NCBI GenBank assembly: GCA_038131795.1 | Contig: JAYPQE010000003.1 | Location: 1,674,001 to 1,738,000 of the forward strand | From: Eutrophobius brisbanensis | GTDB lineage: Bacteria; Pseudomonadota; Gammaproteobacteria; Eutrophobiales; Eutrophobiaceae | Direction: 5' to 3' | DNA length: 64,000 nucleotides | Notes under the pieces: generated by a model | Database searches by the model: none | Told to the model about the DNA's origin: nothing | The model's input: the letters and a program-made list of their open reading frames with translations, nothing else | Position numbers and translations under genes: made by a program | Part shown: positions 1 to 8,855 of the stretch, one piece after another | How positions within the stretch are numbered: position 1 is the stretch's first letter | Layout of the letters: every line of letters begins with the position of its first letter

Positions 1-244
1 TCCAGACCCCCAAAAAATGCCTTATCATAGCGATAGCAATAAAGCCCGCTAACGGTTAAAGATGTTTCCAGAGTGTTTGGCATATTCGCGACTACATTTG
101 ACCTGATTAATTGTTGTTAATTTCTCTATTTCCAGACTGTGATCCTATCATATCGATATAAATCGTTATATTTATCTGGTCCGTATTCATGCTATATTGA
201 CATTGAGAATATGATTAATTTCCACCGTAAATATAAATTCCGAA
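1..244. other. left-edge non-coding stretch
   Basis: AT-rich sequence upstream of the small DUF4404-like gene. I see no coding frame with a convincing start, no RNA gene and no clear hairpin. It probably contains the promoter of the downstream gene, but I could not fix a convincing pair of -35 and -10 boxes. Confidence 0.4.
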
Positions 245-439
245 ATGAGTAAAGAAAATCTACGTAATGACCTGGAACGGCTTCGCGCTGAAGTCAATCA
301 GCTCTCCAACTCTCAACCGGAAACCCGGCAGAGACTGGATACCCTGATTACCGATATTGAAGACCGAATCGATACTGAAATTGAAGATAACGATGGAAAT
401 CTGATGGAAGATATCAGAGATTACATTACAAAATTTTAA
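245..439 (+). CDS. small DUF4404-like coiled-coil protein
   Basis: A 64-residue acidic, soluble protein opening with MSKENLRNDLERLRAEV and continuing as a charged helix with heptad-like Leu/Ile spacing, followed by a second acidic helix rich in Asp, Glu and Ile. The opening and overall composition resemble the DUF4404 family of small gammaproteobacterial proteins, which are usually somewhat longer (about 80 residues) and have no known function. There is no signal peptide and no membrane segment. It stands alone: the next gene on this side is on the opposite strand. The start is the only ATG that gives the full helix. The gene looks real from its composition and family resemblance; its role is unknown. 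Confidence 0.6.
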   Translation: MSKENLRNDLERLRAEVNQLSNSQPETRQRLDTLITDIEDRIDTEIEDNDGNLMEDIRDYITKF

Positions 440-515
440 ACCGAACATCCAAGGGCCACAGCCATCTTGAATGACATTATGGTCACATTAAGCAATATGG
501 GCATCTAAGGTATGG

Positions 516-998
516 TTACTCTTCTGTATCTGAGGAGGAAGAAGAACCCAATAGTAGACCAATACCCAGTCCCGCACCGATCCATACGCCTATTGGGGCG
601 ATAGCCGACATGTCTGAAATTGTCCCCTTGATTTCATCCATGACACTGACCTGGTCTTCGTAATCAATCTCCTCTTCTTCATTCTGTTTGTAGACCTTAT
701 ATAACTGATAATAGTTAATCCCTGAGAGGTAAATTCCTTCTATCTAACCGGGGGTGAGTTTAAAATCAAATACAGCACCTCTATCCAACTGCTTGAAATA
801 AGATACCTTGTCATATCTGGAATAGGCATGGCTATCAAAACGTGGTCCATATGTAGTCTTGTCTTCTGTATATCTGGGCCCATCAAATGGAATAGAAATG
901 TAAAACATCGCCTGCGGATTAATAGCAAGATCATCTGCCATGGTATTCGCAGAGACCGTGGTTAGTAGCAAAGATATAACCAGATAAACTAATCGCAT
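516..998 (-). pseudogene. exported small membrane protein interrupted by an in-frame TAG
   Basis: The reading frame opens at 998 with ATG behind an AAGGGGAAT ribosome site and encodes a signal peptide ending near SANTMADD, then 84 residues to a TAG at 744-746. Past the TAG the same frame stays open for another 75 codons to a TAA at 516-518. The second half is clearly protein-like: an acidic stretch with NEEEEIDYED, then a hydrophobic glycine-rich segment IGVWIGAGLGIGLLLG and a Ser/Asp/Glu tail. The intact product would be about 160 residues, exported, with one C-terminal membrane segment. It lies 44 bp downstream of copA on the same strand, so it is probably co-transcribed. The likeliest readings are a recent nonsense mutation or a sequencing error; stop readthrough is possible but unsupported. 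Function unknown. Confidence 0.65.
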
Positions 999-1042
999 AA
1001 CATTCCCCTTATGGTCTTTCGCCCTTCATTAAGAGTAATAGA

Positions 1043-3502
1043 TTATAGTGTGACTTTACGTAATCTTAAAGCATTGGTGATGACGGTAACAGAGCTGAAA
1101 CTCATTGCCGCTGCTGCAATCATTGGTGACAATAATAAGCCAAACATAGGGTAGAATACTCCGGCAGCCACCGGGACGCCTAATGAATTATAAATAAAAG
1201 CAAAGAACAGATTCTGGCGAATATTCTTCATAGTGGCCTTACTGAGTCTGAATGCCCTGACAATACCTGTTAAATCACCTTTGACCAATGTCACACCGGC
1301 ACTTTCAATTGCAATATCGGTGCCGGTACCCATAGCGATTCCCACATTGGCCTGGGCCAGGGCGGGGGCATCATTTATGCCGTCCCCCGCCATTGCCACG
1401 ATACGGCCTTCAGATTGTAGTTGTTTGATAATCTCGGCCTTCTGATCGGGCAATACCTGTGAATACACTTTATCAATCTCAAGAATCGAAGCTATCCGCT
1501 CTGCAACACGATTATGATCGCCGGTGAGGATAACGACATTAAGCTTCTGCTTATGCAAACTAGAGATTGCTTCCCGAGTAGTTTCCTTTATGGTATCCGT
1601 TACCCCCAGCAAGCCGCAAAGTGTATTATCAACGGCCACAAACATTACTACCTGTCCAGAGACAATCAATTCATCCACCTGCTCTATCTGGCCTTCAATG
1701 TTTATTGACAAGTCATTCATTAAGGATGTGTTCCCTATGGCAACCTGATAACCTTCGACCAGACCACTGATCCCCTTACCAGGCTGGTAGTTAAATTCTG
1801 ACACCTTCAGGAAGTCCAGCCCTCTGTCTTTTGCGGCGTTAATTATGGCGTTACTCAACGCATGTTCACTATTGGTTTCCAGACTGGCCGCAAGTTGTAA
1901 TAACAATTCTTCATGCATTTCTCCACAGGTAACAATCGTTTCAAGAACCGGTATGCCGACTGTAAGAGTCCCTGTCTTATCAACCACAATGGTGTCCACT
2001 TTTTCCATCATCTGTAGAGATTCTGCATCCTTTATCAGTACACCCTTGGTAGCTCCTCTACCGGTTCCCACCATGATAGAAATTGGCGTGGCCAGCCCCA
2101 ACGCACAGGGACAGGCAATAATTAACACTGCAACAGAATTCACCAGGGCATAAGCAAACCTCGGTTCAGGCCCCCATATCATCCACGCTGCCATGGTCAA
2201 GATTGAAATTGAAATTACAATGGGCACAAACCATGCAGCAATAATGTCTGCCAGATGCTGTATGGGTGCACGACTTCGCTGTGCCTCTAATACCATCATG
2301 ACAATTCTTGATAATAAGGTATCACTACCAACTTTCCTGGCTTCAAATATAAAACTTCCCTTGCCGTTTATAGTGCCGCCTATAACCATATCGCTGACCT
2401 GCTTATGCACAGGAACAGGTTCTCCGGACATCATGGATTCATCAACACTGCTGTTACCACTGATGATCTCACCATCCACAGCTATCTTCTCACCCGGCCG
2501 TACCCTGATGTGATCACCCACCTTAATTTTTAATATTGGTACATCTTGTTCTGTACCGTCTGCAGCAATGAGCCTTACTGTATCCGGGGTCAGGTTCAAA
2601 AGTAGTTTTATCGCTTCATTTGTTTTACTTCTGGCTTTCAGTTCAAGCACTTGTCCCAACAACACCAATACAGTTATAACTGCAGCTGATTCAAAATACA
2701 CATGCACAATCCCTTCTTCAGTACGCATACCTGGTGGAAAGATAGAAGGCATAAAAAGTGCAATTACACTATATAGCCAGGCAATGGCCACACCCAACGA
2801 TATCAGACTAAACATATTTAGTCGCAATGTGATAAAGGATTTCCAGCCACGTAAGAAAAATGGCCATGCTCCCCAAAGCACCACAGGCGTGGACAGTAAA
2901 AATTGAATAAGCAATAAATTAAACGATGATGTTACCTTATGGAGGACATCGGTCATATCAGATGTCATTGCTATCAGTAATACCGGCAGTGCCAGGCCCA
3001 GGCAGATCCAGAACCGTCTCGACATTTCTGCAAGTTCGGAATTATCTTCCTCCGCTGCCACTGTCACAGGCTCCAGGGCCATGCCACATTCAGGGCAATC
3101 ACCCGGTTCATTCTCTAACACATCAGGATGCATAGGGCAGGTATATTGTGTCCTGCTTTGCGCCGGCATAGCAGGTTCCAGCGCCATGCCGCATACAGGA
3201 CAGTCATCCGGGCCTTCACTGTGCACCTCGGGACACATGGGACAGATATATCCCGTTGTATATTGACTGGTTGTTTTGGCCGGTGTGGGACTGCCGCCGG
3301 TCTTTTTTCCTGAGAGATAAGTTTTTGGGTCAGCGGAAAATTTTTTCAAACATCCGGCACAACAGAAATAATAAGACTTCCCATCATGGGAATGGACATG
3401 TTGAGTATCCCGCTTGACCTTCATCCCGCAAACGGGGTCAATATGGGGTTTATCTTCTGATACATGGCAACATTGGTGCCCTGTCTCACCCTTGTTTTCC
3501 AT
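1043..3502 (-). CDS. copA: copper-translocating P1B-type ATPase CopA
   Basis: An 819-residue inner-membrane pump that expels Cu(I) from the cytoplasm using ATP. The N-terminus carries a YHS domain (about residues 20-64, DPVCGM and FCCAGC) and two heavy-metal-binding modules (about 84-146), each of the form CPM..P.V.....CP.CGMALEP, instead of the classic GMTCxxC domain. Later come SGEP of the actuator domain, the CPC membrane site (IIACPCALGLATP), the phosphorylation motif DKTGTLT, GDGINDAP, and the TM7/TM8 signatures YN and MSFSS typical of Cu(I) pumps. The HP motif of the nucleotide-binding domain reads SEHA rather than SEHP. Length and motif order are complete. It is probably the first gene of a short leftward unit with the interrupted gene at 516-998. 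No CueR-type regulator is visible next to it. Confidence 0.95.
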   Translation of the reverse strand: MENKGETGHQCCHVSEDKPHIDPVCGMKVKRDTQHVHSHDGKSYYFCCAGCLKKFSADPKTYLSGKKTGGSPTPAKTTSQYTTGYICPMCPEVHSEGPDDCPVCGMALEPAMPAQSRTQYTCPMHPDVLENEPGDCPECGMALEPVTVAAEEDNSELAEMSRRFWICLGLALPVLLIAMTSDMTDVLHKVTSSFNLLLIQFLLSTPVVLWGAWPFFLRGWKSFITLRLNMFSLISLGVAIAWLYSVIALFMPSIFPPGMRTEEGIVHVYFESAAVITVLVLLGQVLELKARSKTNEAIKLLLNLTPDTVRLIAADGTEQDVPILKIKVGDHIRVRPGEKIAVDGEIISGNSSVDESMMSGEPVPVHKQVSDMVIGGTINGKGSFIFEARKVGSDTLLSRIVMMVLEAQRSRAPIQHLADIIAAWFVPIVISISILTMAAWMIWGPEPRFAYALVNSVAVLIIACPCALGLATPISIMVGTGRGATKGVLIKDAESLQMMEKVDTIVVDKTGTLTVGIPVLETIVTCGEMHEELLLQLAASLETNSEHALSNAIINAAKDRGLDFLKVSEFNYQPGKGISGLVEGYQVAIGNTSLMNDLSINIEGQIEQVDELIVSGQVVMFVAVDNTLCGLLGVTDTIKETTREAISSLHKQKLNVVILTGDHNRVAERIASILEIDKVYSQVLPDQKAEIIKQLQSEGRIVAMAGDGINDAPALAQANVGIAMGTGTDIAIESAGVTLVKGDLTGIVRAFRLSKATMKNIRQNLFFAFIYNSLGVPVAAGVFYPMFGLLLSPMIAAAAMSFSSVTVITNALRLRKVTL

Positions 3503-3870
3503 ACTCTATTTTCTCCAGATGAAACTAATAAGATCAAAATTCCGGATAATCATGTCAATTATCGCATATCAATTATATGCGCATGGAAGTTAATCGGGCA
3601 GGTTTTAGTGAGAACGAATATCGGATACGTTAGGTTTTAGGGGGTGGTTCTGGACAGGTGTAACCGGTACCCGCTCTCTGACTATAACCTTACAAATAGC
3701 GTGCCAAGATTATTTCTTCTTATAATCAATATGTTATAATTTTCAGCTATAATTTTTATGAACTAATTAAGGGCATAGGTGCCTTTTTTGCACTGAAATA
3801 ACACATAACGACTGTGTACCAGACAGGTTTATATTAACAACGAAAATCCACGAGTTTATTATTCACGTAT
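3503..3870. other. divergent intergenic region between copA and the HIT gene
   Basis: A 368-bp AT-rich gap that must hold promoters for both copA (leftward) and the HIT-aroG pair (rightward). A short hairpin with a T-run lies at 3772-3789. I see no gene, and no CueR-type dyad that I can call with confidence. Confidence 0.5.
3772..3789 (+). terminator. short hairpin with T-run upstream of the HIT gene
   Basis: GGCATAGGTGCC followed by six T residues, read rightward. The 4-bp stem is weak. Placed about 80 bp before the HIT gene, it could be a transcription terminator or an attenuator-like element, or chance. Confidence 0.3.
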
Positions 3871-4209
3871 ATGGATACAATTTTTTCCAAAATTATCGAT
3901 CGCGAAATACCGGCAGACATTGTCTACGAGGACGACCTTTGCCTGGCCTTTCGTGATGTTAATCCACAGGCACCTACCCATATCCTGGTGATTCCCAAAA
4001 AACCCATATCCAAACTGTCAGAATCATTATCTGAGGACGAAGCGCTGCTTGGTCACATGTTGCTCACAGCAAACAGAATCGCTGAAAGTGAAGGCGTCGC
4101 TGATGCATTCAGACTCGTTATTAATAATGGTGAAGGTGCTGGACAAACCGTGTTTCATTTACACATACACATTCTTGCGGGTAGAGCTTTTAACTGGCCG
4201 CCCGGCTAA
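3871..4209 (+). CDS. hinT: histidine-triad (HIT) nucleotide-binding protein, HinT type
   Basis: A 112-residue cytoplasmic hydrolase of purine nucleoside phosphoramidates and related nucleotide conjugates. The N-terminal part has the HinT signature DTIFSKIIDREIPADIVYED, the middle has FRDVNPQAPTHILVIPKK, and the C-terminus contains the catalytic triad motif HLHIHIL, with the Asn-Gly-Gly-like NNGEGAGQTVFH just before it. Length matches the family. It lies 22 bp upstream of aroG on the same strand and is likely co-transcribed with it. No obvious Shine-Dalgarno sequence precedes the ATG. The physiological substrate cannot be told from sequence. Confidence 0.92.
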   Translation: MDTIFSKIIDREIPADIVYEDDLCLAFRDVNPQAPTHILVIPKKPISKLSESLSEDEALLGHMLLTANRIAESEGVADAFRLVINNGEGAGQTVFHLHIHILAGRAFNWPPG

Positions 4210-4230
4210 CACAAATACTGAAAAAATACT

Positions 4231-5292
4231 ATGCTACATAATACTGACGATCTTCGTATAGAAGAAATAAAAGCTGTTGCCACGCCAATCGAAATCTGTG
4301 AAGAGATTGCCATTACAAAGCAGGCTGCCAATACCACCCATACTACCCGCCAGGCAATCCAGAAAATATTAGCTGGTGAAGACGACCGTTTGCTGGTAAT
4401 CACCGGTCCCTGTTCAATACATGACACCAGGGCAGCAAAAGAATATGGCGAAAAGCTAAAACCCCTGATTGAGAAATATAAAAATAATCTGCTGATTGTA
4501 ATGCGGGTCTATTTTGAAAAACCCAGGACCACTGTTGGCTGGAAGGGCTTGATCAATGATCCTGATCTGGATGAGAGCTTCAAGATTAATAAAGGCCTGA
4601 GAATGGCCAGACAACTGTTACTGGATCTCAATAATGACGGCATACCTGCCGGTGTTGAGTACCTCGATGTCATCACCCCACAATACGTGGCTGATCTGGT
4701 CAGCTGGGGTGCCATTGGTGCCCGTACTACAGAAAGCCAGGTTCATAGAGAGCTCGCATCCGGTTTGTCCTGTCCAGTTGGATTCAAAAACGGCACAGAT
4801 GGTACTATCCAGATTGCCGTAGATGCCATCAGGGCCGCTGCCGCAAGACATCATTTTCTGTCACTGAGAAAAGAAGGCAGTTCAGCCATTTTCACTACCC
4901 GCGGAAACAGTGATTGCCATGTCATATTAAGAGGTGGGAAGCAGCCCAATTATGATGCCGAGAGTATTAACCTGGCTGGTGAACAACTGGAAAAGGCCGG
5001 TTTACCTCAGCGAATTATGGTGGATTTCAGTCATGCAAACAGTAGTAAACAGCATAAAAACCAGCTAATCGTCGCAGATGATATTTCAGCTCAGCTTAGT
5101 GCGGGAGAATCTCGAATATTCGGTGTAATGATTGAAAGCCACTTGAAAGAAGGCCGGCAGGACAATGTTGCAGATAAAGACCTGGAATATGGCGTCAGCA
5201 TCACAGATGCCTGTATTGGCTGGGATGACACTGAAAAGGTCATTGAGCAACTTTCTCAAGCGGTAGAAAGCAGGCGAAACCAGTCTAATTGA
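4231..5292 (+). CDS. aroG: class I DAHP synthase (3-deoxy-7-phosphoheptulonate synthase), AroG-like
   Basis: A 353-residue cytoplasmic enzyme that condenses phosphoenolpyruvate and erythrose 4-phosphate, the entry step of the shikimate pathway for aromatic amino acids. Family hallmarks are present in order: the regulatory N-terminal extension (DDLRIEEIK), GPCSIHD, RVYFEKPRTTVGWKGL, ARTTESQVHRELASGLS, the glycine-rich ILRGGKQPNY, DFSHANSSKQ, and ESHLKEG near the C-terminus. Length equals the enterobacterial isoenzymes. The sequence resembles the phenylalanine-sensitive type most, but the inhibitor specificity is an inference from overall similarity only. It follows the HIT gene closely and is followed after 44 bp by a membrane-anchored protein. 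Confidence 0.93.
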   Translation: MLHNTDDLRIEEIKAVATPIEICEEIAITKQAANTTHTTRQAIQKILAGEDDRLLVITGPCSIHDTRAAKEYGEKLKPLIEKYKNNLLIVMRVYFEKPRTTVGWKGLINDPDLDESFKINKGLRMARQLLLDLNNDGIPAGVEYLDVITPQYVADLVSWGAIGARTTESQVHRELASGLSCPVGFKNGTDGTIQIAVDAIRAAAARHHFLSLRKEGSSAIFTTRGNSDCHVILRGGKQPNYDAESINLAGEQLEKAGLPQRIMVDFSHANSSKQHKNQLIVADDISAQLSAGESRIFGVMIESHLKEGRQDNVADKDLEYGVSITDACIGWDDTEKVIEQLSQAVESRRNQSN

Positions 5293-5336
5293 GACCGGAC
5301 TGCCTGCCTGGTTAATACATTAAGCAGGAGGCCAAA

Positions 5337-5927
5337 ATGTCTGTACCCCGATTTGTTCTCTACACACAAGATAAACCTGTCACACAGGCTCTTCTGGTAC
5401 TGGTAATCGCTTTTGGCATAGCAGCGACAACCTTTGCCCAAATTATCCCTGACCCTGTAGTGGATGAGGCGGCCTTATTGCGGCTTTCTCCCAGACCGCT
5501 CAGTTATACAATCGATACCAGTAACGCAACAGCAGAATTTGAAACTAATGGCGAATCACAACCTCTGGTGACCGGAATCAATATACAACAGCATGATGCT
5601 CCCTTTAAGACCCAGACTATTGAAACTGTCATTCAACCCCGCCAGCAGATCGAATACATGGTGAATATGGATCAGGGCAATATCTTACTTTATACATGGG
5701 AGATGGATGGCAGAATATATTATGATCTGCATGGTCATCAGGAGAATGTTGATCCGGAAATCTGGATTCAATATACCGAGGGTAGAGAAAACGCAAGCCA
5801 TGGGAGCTTTACCGCCGCCTATACCGGTGAACATGGTTGGTACTGGGCCAATCTGGATAACAAACCGCTAAAACTGACCCTGACCATCAGCGGGTTTTAC
5901 AGGAAAATTTTCCGAATTGATTTATAA
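5337..5927 (+). CDS. single-pass membrane-anchored periplasmic protein
   Basis: A 196-residue protein with one N-terminal hydrophobic segment (about residues 15-35, ending near TTFA) and a periplasmic domain rich in beta-strands. The domain contains ETVIQPRQQIEYMVNMDQGN and a WEMDGRIYYDLHGH stretch with aromatic and His residues, followed by a tail with GEHGWYWANL. It resembles proteins annotated only as transmembrane anchor proteins near metal transport genes; no enzymatic role is known. The start is fixed by an AGGAGG site 6 bases before ATG. Its stop codon abuts the stop codon of the convergent zinc permease gene with no spacer, so no room exists for a terminator between them. A link to metal handling is suggested by position only. 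Confidence 0.7.
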   Translation: MSVPRFVLYTQDKPVTQALLVLVIAFGIAATTFAQIIPDPVVDEAALLRLSPRPLSYTIDTSNATAEFETNGESQPLVTGINIQQHDAPFKTQTIETVIQPRQQIEYMVNMDQGNILLYTWEMDGRIYYDLHGHQENVDPEIWIQYTEGRENASHGSFTAAYTGEHGWYWANLDNKPLKLTLTISGFYRKIFRIDL

Positions 5928-6755
5928 CTAATTAACAATTCGTTTGTGCCGTGAGTACACCAGTAAAGACAACGTATATACCATGCCTGCCACCAGTATA
6001 ATCATGGCGCCGGAAGGTAAATCCGGCTGGTATGACAATGCTAATCCCGAAATCGTTACCAGGGCGCATAACAATACAGAATAAAACATGATCCTGGGTA
6101 GAGAACCCACAAAAAGCGAAACGGATGCCGTTGGTAATACCAGTAATGCGATGACCATGATCAAGCCAACGATCTGTATTAACAAGACTACAGTGAGGGC
6201 CACCATGGACAACATTAATATGTAATAGGCCTCAACATTGACCCCTCTGACTCGCGCATACTCCTCATCAAATGCTGCAGCGAGAAACTGCCGATAATAG
6301 ACCCTGACTATAACCAACACCATAATATCCAGTAATATCATATGTATCAGATCTCTACCCGAGACCAACAAAATATTACCAAATAGATAACTCATTAAAT
6401 TGATGTTGTATCCAGGCGTCCTGGAGATAAACAAAATCCCGATTGCCATGCCCACAGACCAGAAAGCGGCAACCAGTATGTCTTCATTCTGTTTTAACCT
6501 GAGGTTAATCATGCCAATGAATACCGCAGAAACCAGTGACATAATTGTGGCCCCCAACAAGGGTGATTCACCAAAAAAATAAGCAATCCCCATTCCGGCC
6601 AATACCGCATGGGCGATTCCACCAGCCAATGAACCCAGTTTTTTGATCACCACGTAACTACCAATAACACCACAGCCAATGCTGGCCAACAGACAAGCCA
6701 GAACCGCATACTGCAAAAACTGGTATTCCAATACAGCTTTGAAGAATTCAATCAT
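5928..6755 (-). CDS. znuB: zinc ABC transporter permease, ZnuB-like
   Basis: A 275-residue inner-membrane permease of the ABC-3 family, which forms the channel for periplasmically captured Zn(II). The sequence is almost wholly hydrophobic with about eight membrane segments, and carries typical features: GSYVVIKKLGSLAGGIAHAV near residue 30, the EEYARVRGVNVEAYY cytoplasmic coupling loop near 165-180, and MVIALLVLPTASV. Length is normal. It is the last gene of the leftward zur-znuA-znuC-znuB unit, 43 bp behind znuC. Manganese transport by the same family cannot be excluded, but the Zur gene in the same unit favours zinc. Confidence 0.88.
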   Translation of the reverse strand: MIEFFKAVLEYQFLQYAVLACLLASIGCGVIGSYVVIKKLGSLAGGIAHAVLAGMGIAYFFGESPLLGATIMSLVSAVFIGMINLRLKQNEDILVAAFWSVGMAIGILFISRTPGYNINLMSYLFGNILLVSGRDLIHMILLDIMVLVIVRVYYRQFLAAAFDEEYARVRGVNVEAYYILMLSMVALTVVLLIQIVGLIMVIALLVLPTASVSLFVGSLPRIMFYSVLLCALVTISGLALSYQPDLPSGAMIILVAGMVYTLSLLVYSRHKRIVN

Positions 6756-6798
6756 TCAAATAAATCTCCTGATACCTCACTCCTTACTCCCCTTATAC

Positions 6799-7512
6799 CT
6801 AGTGATGATGATCTATCATTTTCATCGATGCCCCATACAGGTCTTCAATGGTCTTACCACTAATCTCTTCTGTTCGATGACAAACCAGGGTTTGATGTAG
6901 ACAGGCCACCCGGTCCACATAGCCTGAAATAAAAGCGATATCATGGGATACCACAATAATTGTCATATGTTCATTATATTTTTTCAGTAACCCGAATATA
7001 TTTTCCTCGGTGGGTATGTCGATATTAGCTGTCGGTTCATCAAGAATTAATATTTCCGGTGCGCAGGCCAGCGCCCTGCCTATTAGTACACGCTGTAATT
7101 GCCCGCCCGACAGGGTAGCAATTTTATTGTCAGCAATTTCATCCAGGTTAACCGCCGTCATGGCAGTCTCAAAATGATGTGCGGCCAACTGGGCAGGCAT
7201 GTATGTACCCAACTGACCCAGAGAGACCACTTCTTTTACGGTAATGGGAAAGTCTCTGTTAAACCCTGGATGCTGGGGAACATAGCCTATTCGTCCCCTT
7301 TCCTTTTCCGGGCTATTACCAAAGACCTTCACCGAACCAGATGTGGGTTTATACAGGCCCAGGATCAATTTTAACAAGGTACTTTTACCACCCGCATTTG
7401 GCCCAATGATCCCGAAAAACTCCTCTTCTTCTACTGAGAAAGACACGTCCTCCAGAACCACAGAGTGGTCATAGGCAAAATTTACATTCTGAAACTGGAT
7501 AACAGTATTCAT
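6799..7512 (-). CDS. znuC: zinc ABC transporter ATP-binding protein, ZnuC-like
   Basis: A 237-residue ATPase that powers the ZnuB permease on its cytoplasmic face. All ABC signatures are present: Walker A GPNAGGKST (about residues 37-45), Q-loop QHPG, signature LSGGQLQRV, Walker B ILILDEPT and the switch His in VVSHD. The protein ends with IDHHH, a short His tail that often occurs in zinc-handling proteins. Its ATG overlaps the stop of znuA by 4 bases, indicating translational coupling. Complete, no anomalies. Confidence 0.93.
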   Translation of the reverse strand: MNTVIQFQNVNFAYDHSVVLEDVSFSVEEEEFFGIIGPNAGGKSTLLKLILGLYKPTSGSVKVFGNSPEKERGRIGYVPQHPGFNRDFPITVKEVVSLGQLGTYMPAQLAAHHFETAMTAVNLDEIADNKIATLSGGQLQRVLIGRALACAPEILILDEPTANIDIPTEENIFGLLKKYNEHMTIIVVSHDIAFISGYVDRVACLHQTLVCHRTEEISGKTIEDLYGASMKMIDHHH

Positions 7513-8345
7513 TCTTTACTACCCAATGCCTCTACAAGCCGATCTGTAAGCTTGTACATATTGGTAAGATAATCTTCGACCAGTGGATCTAATGAAGTAA
7601 TGTTAGCCCCTAATTGTTTAGCAAGATTGATAACGGTCATGGTTTTATATTGTTCAATGTCAATGACTGTCTTTATGTTCAAGCGTCTTGCTGTTTCTAC
7701 AATTGATAGTAATCTTTTTGGACCGGATTCCCGGCCGCTGTTTTCAATGGAGAGTTGCACCAGCCCATATCTATCAGCATAGGCATCCAGGGCAGAATGA
7801 GAAATAATGAAATGATCTATTCTTCGTTTTTTTAACCGGCTATGTATGTGTTGGTCCAACTCTCGTAATGAGTTTTGGTAGGCACGGAAGTTGGATTGAA
7901 ACAATGCACGTTGTTCAGGTTGTAGTTCGATGAGGACCTGCAATATTGTCTCCAGGTAATTCATGACAAATACCGGATCCAACCAATAATGCACATCATC
8001 CCGATGATAATTTTCAGTAACCGTATCGAGCTGATCGCAACAAACAATGATTTCCATATCAGGGTTTAAATTTTGCAGAGATCCTGTCCAGTGACGTTCA
8101 AATGAGACTCCTATTTGGATATAGACCCTGGCCCTGGCCAGGGTGGTAAGCTGCCTCGGTGAAGGTGAAAATGTCTCCGGCGATTCACCGGGCGTTAGCA
8201 TGACATCAACCTGAATGTGATCACCAGCTATCTGCTCAATAAATTCTTTCTGCGGTGGAATACTGACTATGACCTGAGATTGCACTTGCACTGGCAGGCA
8301 GGCAACCAGTACCAGGATAAATAGAGTTGATGAGAGTTTATACAT
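7509..8345 (-). CDS. znuA: zinc ABC transporter substrate-binding protein, ZnuA-like lipoprotein
   Basis: A periplasmic zinc-binding component of the SBP cluster A-I family, about 279 residues from the chosen ATG. That start gives a clean signal sequence ending in the lipobox-like LVAC, so a lipid anchor is likely; an earlier ATG twelve codons upstream would overlap the end of zur. Metal-ligand motifs: DVHYWLDP (His), ISHSALDAYADRYG (His) and VIDIEQYKT followed by LDPL (acidic ligand). The first His of the family, usually in GxxPHxY, is absent here: the site reads GESPETFSPSP. There is no His-rich loop. A subfamily lacking that first His exists among relatives, so function is probably kept, but metal affinity may differ. 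Confidence 0.85.
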   Translation of the reverse strand: MYKLSSTLFILVLVACLPVQVQSQVIVSIPPQKEFIEQIAGDHIQVDVMLTPGESPETFSPSPRQLTTLARARVYIQIGVSFERHWTGSLQNLNPDMEIIVCCDQLDTVTENYHRDDVHYWLDPVFVMNYLETILQVLIELQPEQRALFQSNFRAYQNSLRELDQHIHSRLKKRRIDHFIISHSALDAYADRYGLVQLSIENSGRESGPKRLLSIVETARRLNIKTVIDIEQYKTMTVINLAKQLGANITSLDPLVEDYLTNMYKLTDRLVEALGSKE

Positions 8346-8356
8346 TGCTGACTGAA

Positions 8357-8848
8357 TCACGCTTGCTGACATGAACCACAAAGGCCTTTAATTTCGATAG
8401 TTAACTGACTCGCCTTAAACCCCAATGCATCTGTCTTACTGCCAATCAGCTGACCGATATCATCATCGTCCAATTCTGCAACCACACCGCATTGATGGCA
8501 GATTAAAAATTGTGAGGTATGGTGTTGGCCGGGTGCACCACAACCCACATAGGCGTTCATGGATTCAAGTTTATGAACAAACCCCTGTTGTTGTAGAAAA
8601 TCCAGCGCCCGGTAGACTGTAGGTGGTACTGCGCCTTTTTTTTCTGACTGCAAGATTTGTAAAATGTCATAGGCCTTGACAGGTTCATGGGTCTTCCATA
8701 CCAGCTCAAGTACACGATAGCGTAACGGTGTTAATTTCAACCCACGCTGCCGGCAAACCTGCTCAGCGGCAGTCAGGATGCTGGCCAGACAGGTGGAATG
8801 TTGATGGTCATCTGACCTGAATGGCGTAACTATCTGTTTTTCTTTCAT
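8357..8848 (-). CDS. zur: Fur-family zinc-responsive repressor, Zur-like
   Basis: A 163-residue repressor that binds DNA when loaded with zinc. It has an N-terminal winged helix (about residues 25-100, with LTPLRYRVLELV and PPTVYRALDFLQQQGFVHKL) and a C-terminal dimerisation domain with the structural zinc site: CHQCG and CGSC pairs, plus the His/Asp-rich HHTSQFLIC segment. It begins the zinc operon and its ATG lies 7 bases from a long palindrome containing a canonical-looking Zur box, so autoregulation of the whole unit is very likely. No clear Shine-Dalgarno precedes this ATG, since the hairpin occupies that position. Confidence 0.9.
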   Translation of the reverse strand: MKEKQIVTPFRSDDHQHSTCLASILTAAEQVCRQRGLKLTPLRYRVLELVWKTHEPVKAYDILQILQSEKKGAVPPTVYRALDFLQQQGFVHKLESMNAYVGCGAPGQHHTSQFLICHQCGVVAELDDDDIGQLIGSKTDALGFKASQLTIEIKGLCGSCQQA

Positions 8849-8855
8849 AAAACTG

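Noticed and set aside
3729..3745. ATGTTATAATTTT resembling a Zur half-site upstream of the HIT gene
   Set aside because: Only one half matches and the sequence is generally AT-rich; it may just contain a TATAAT promoter element.
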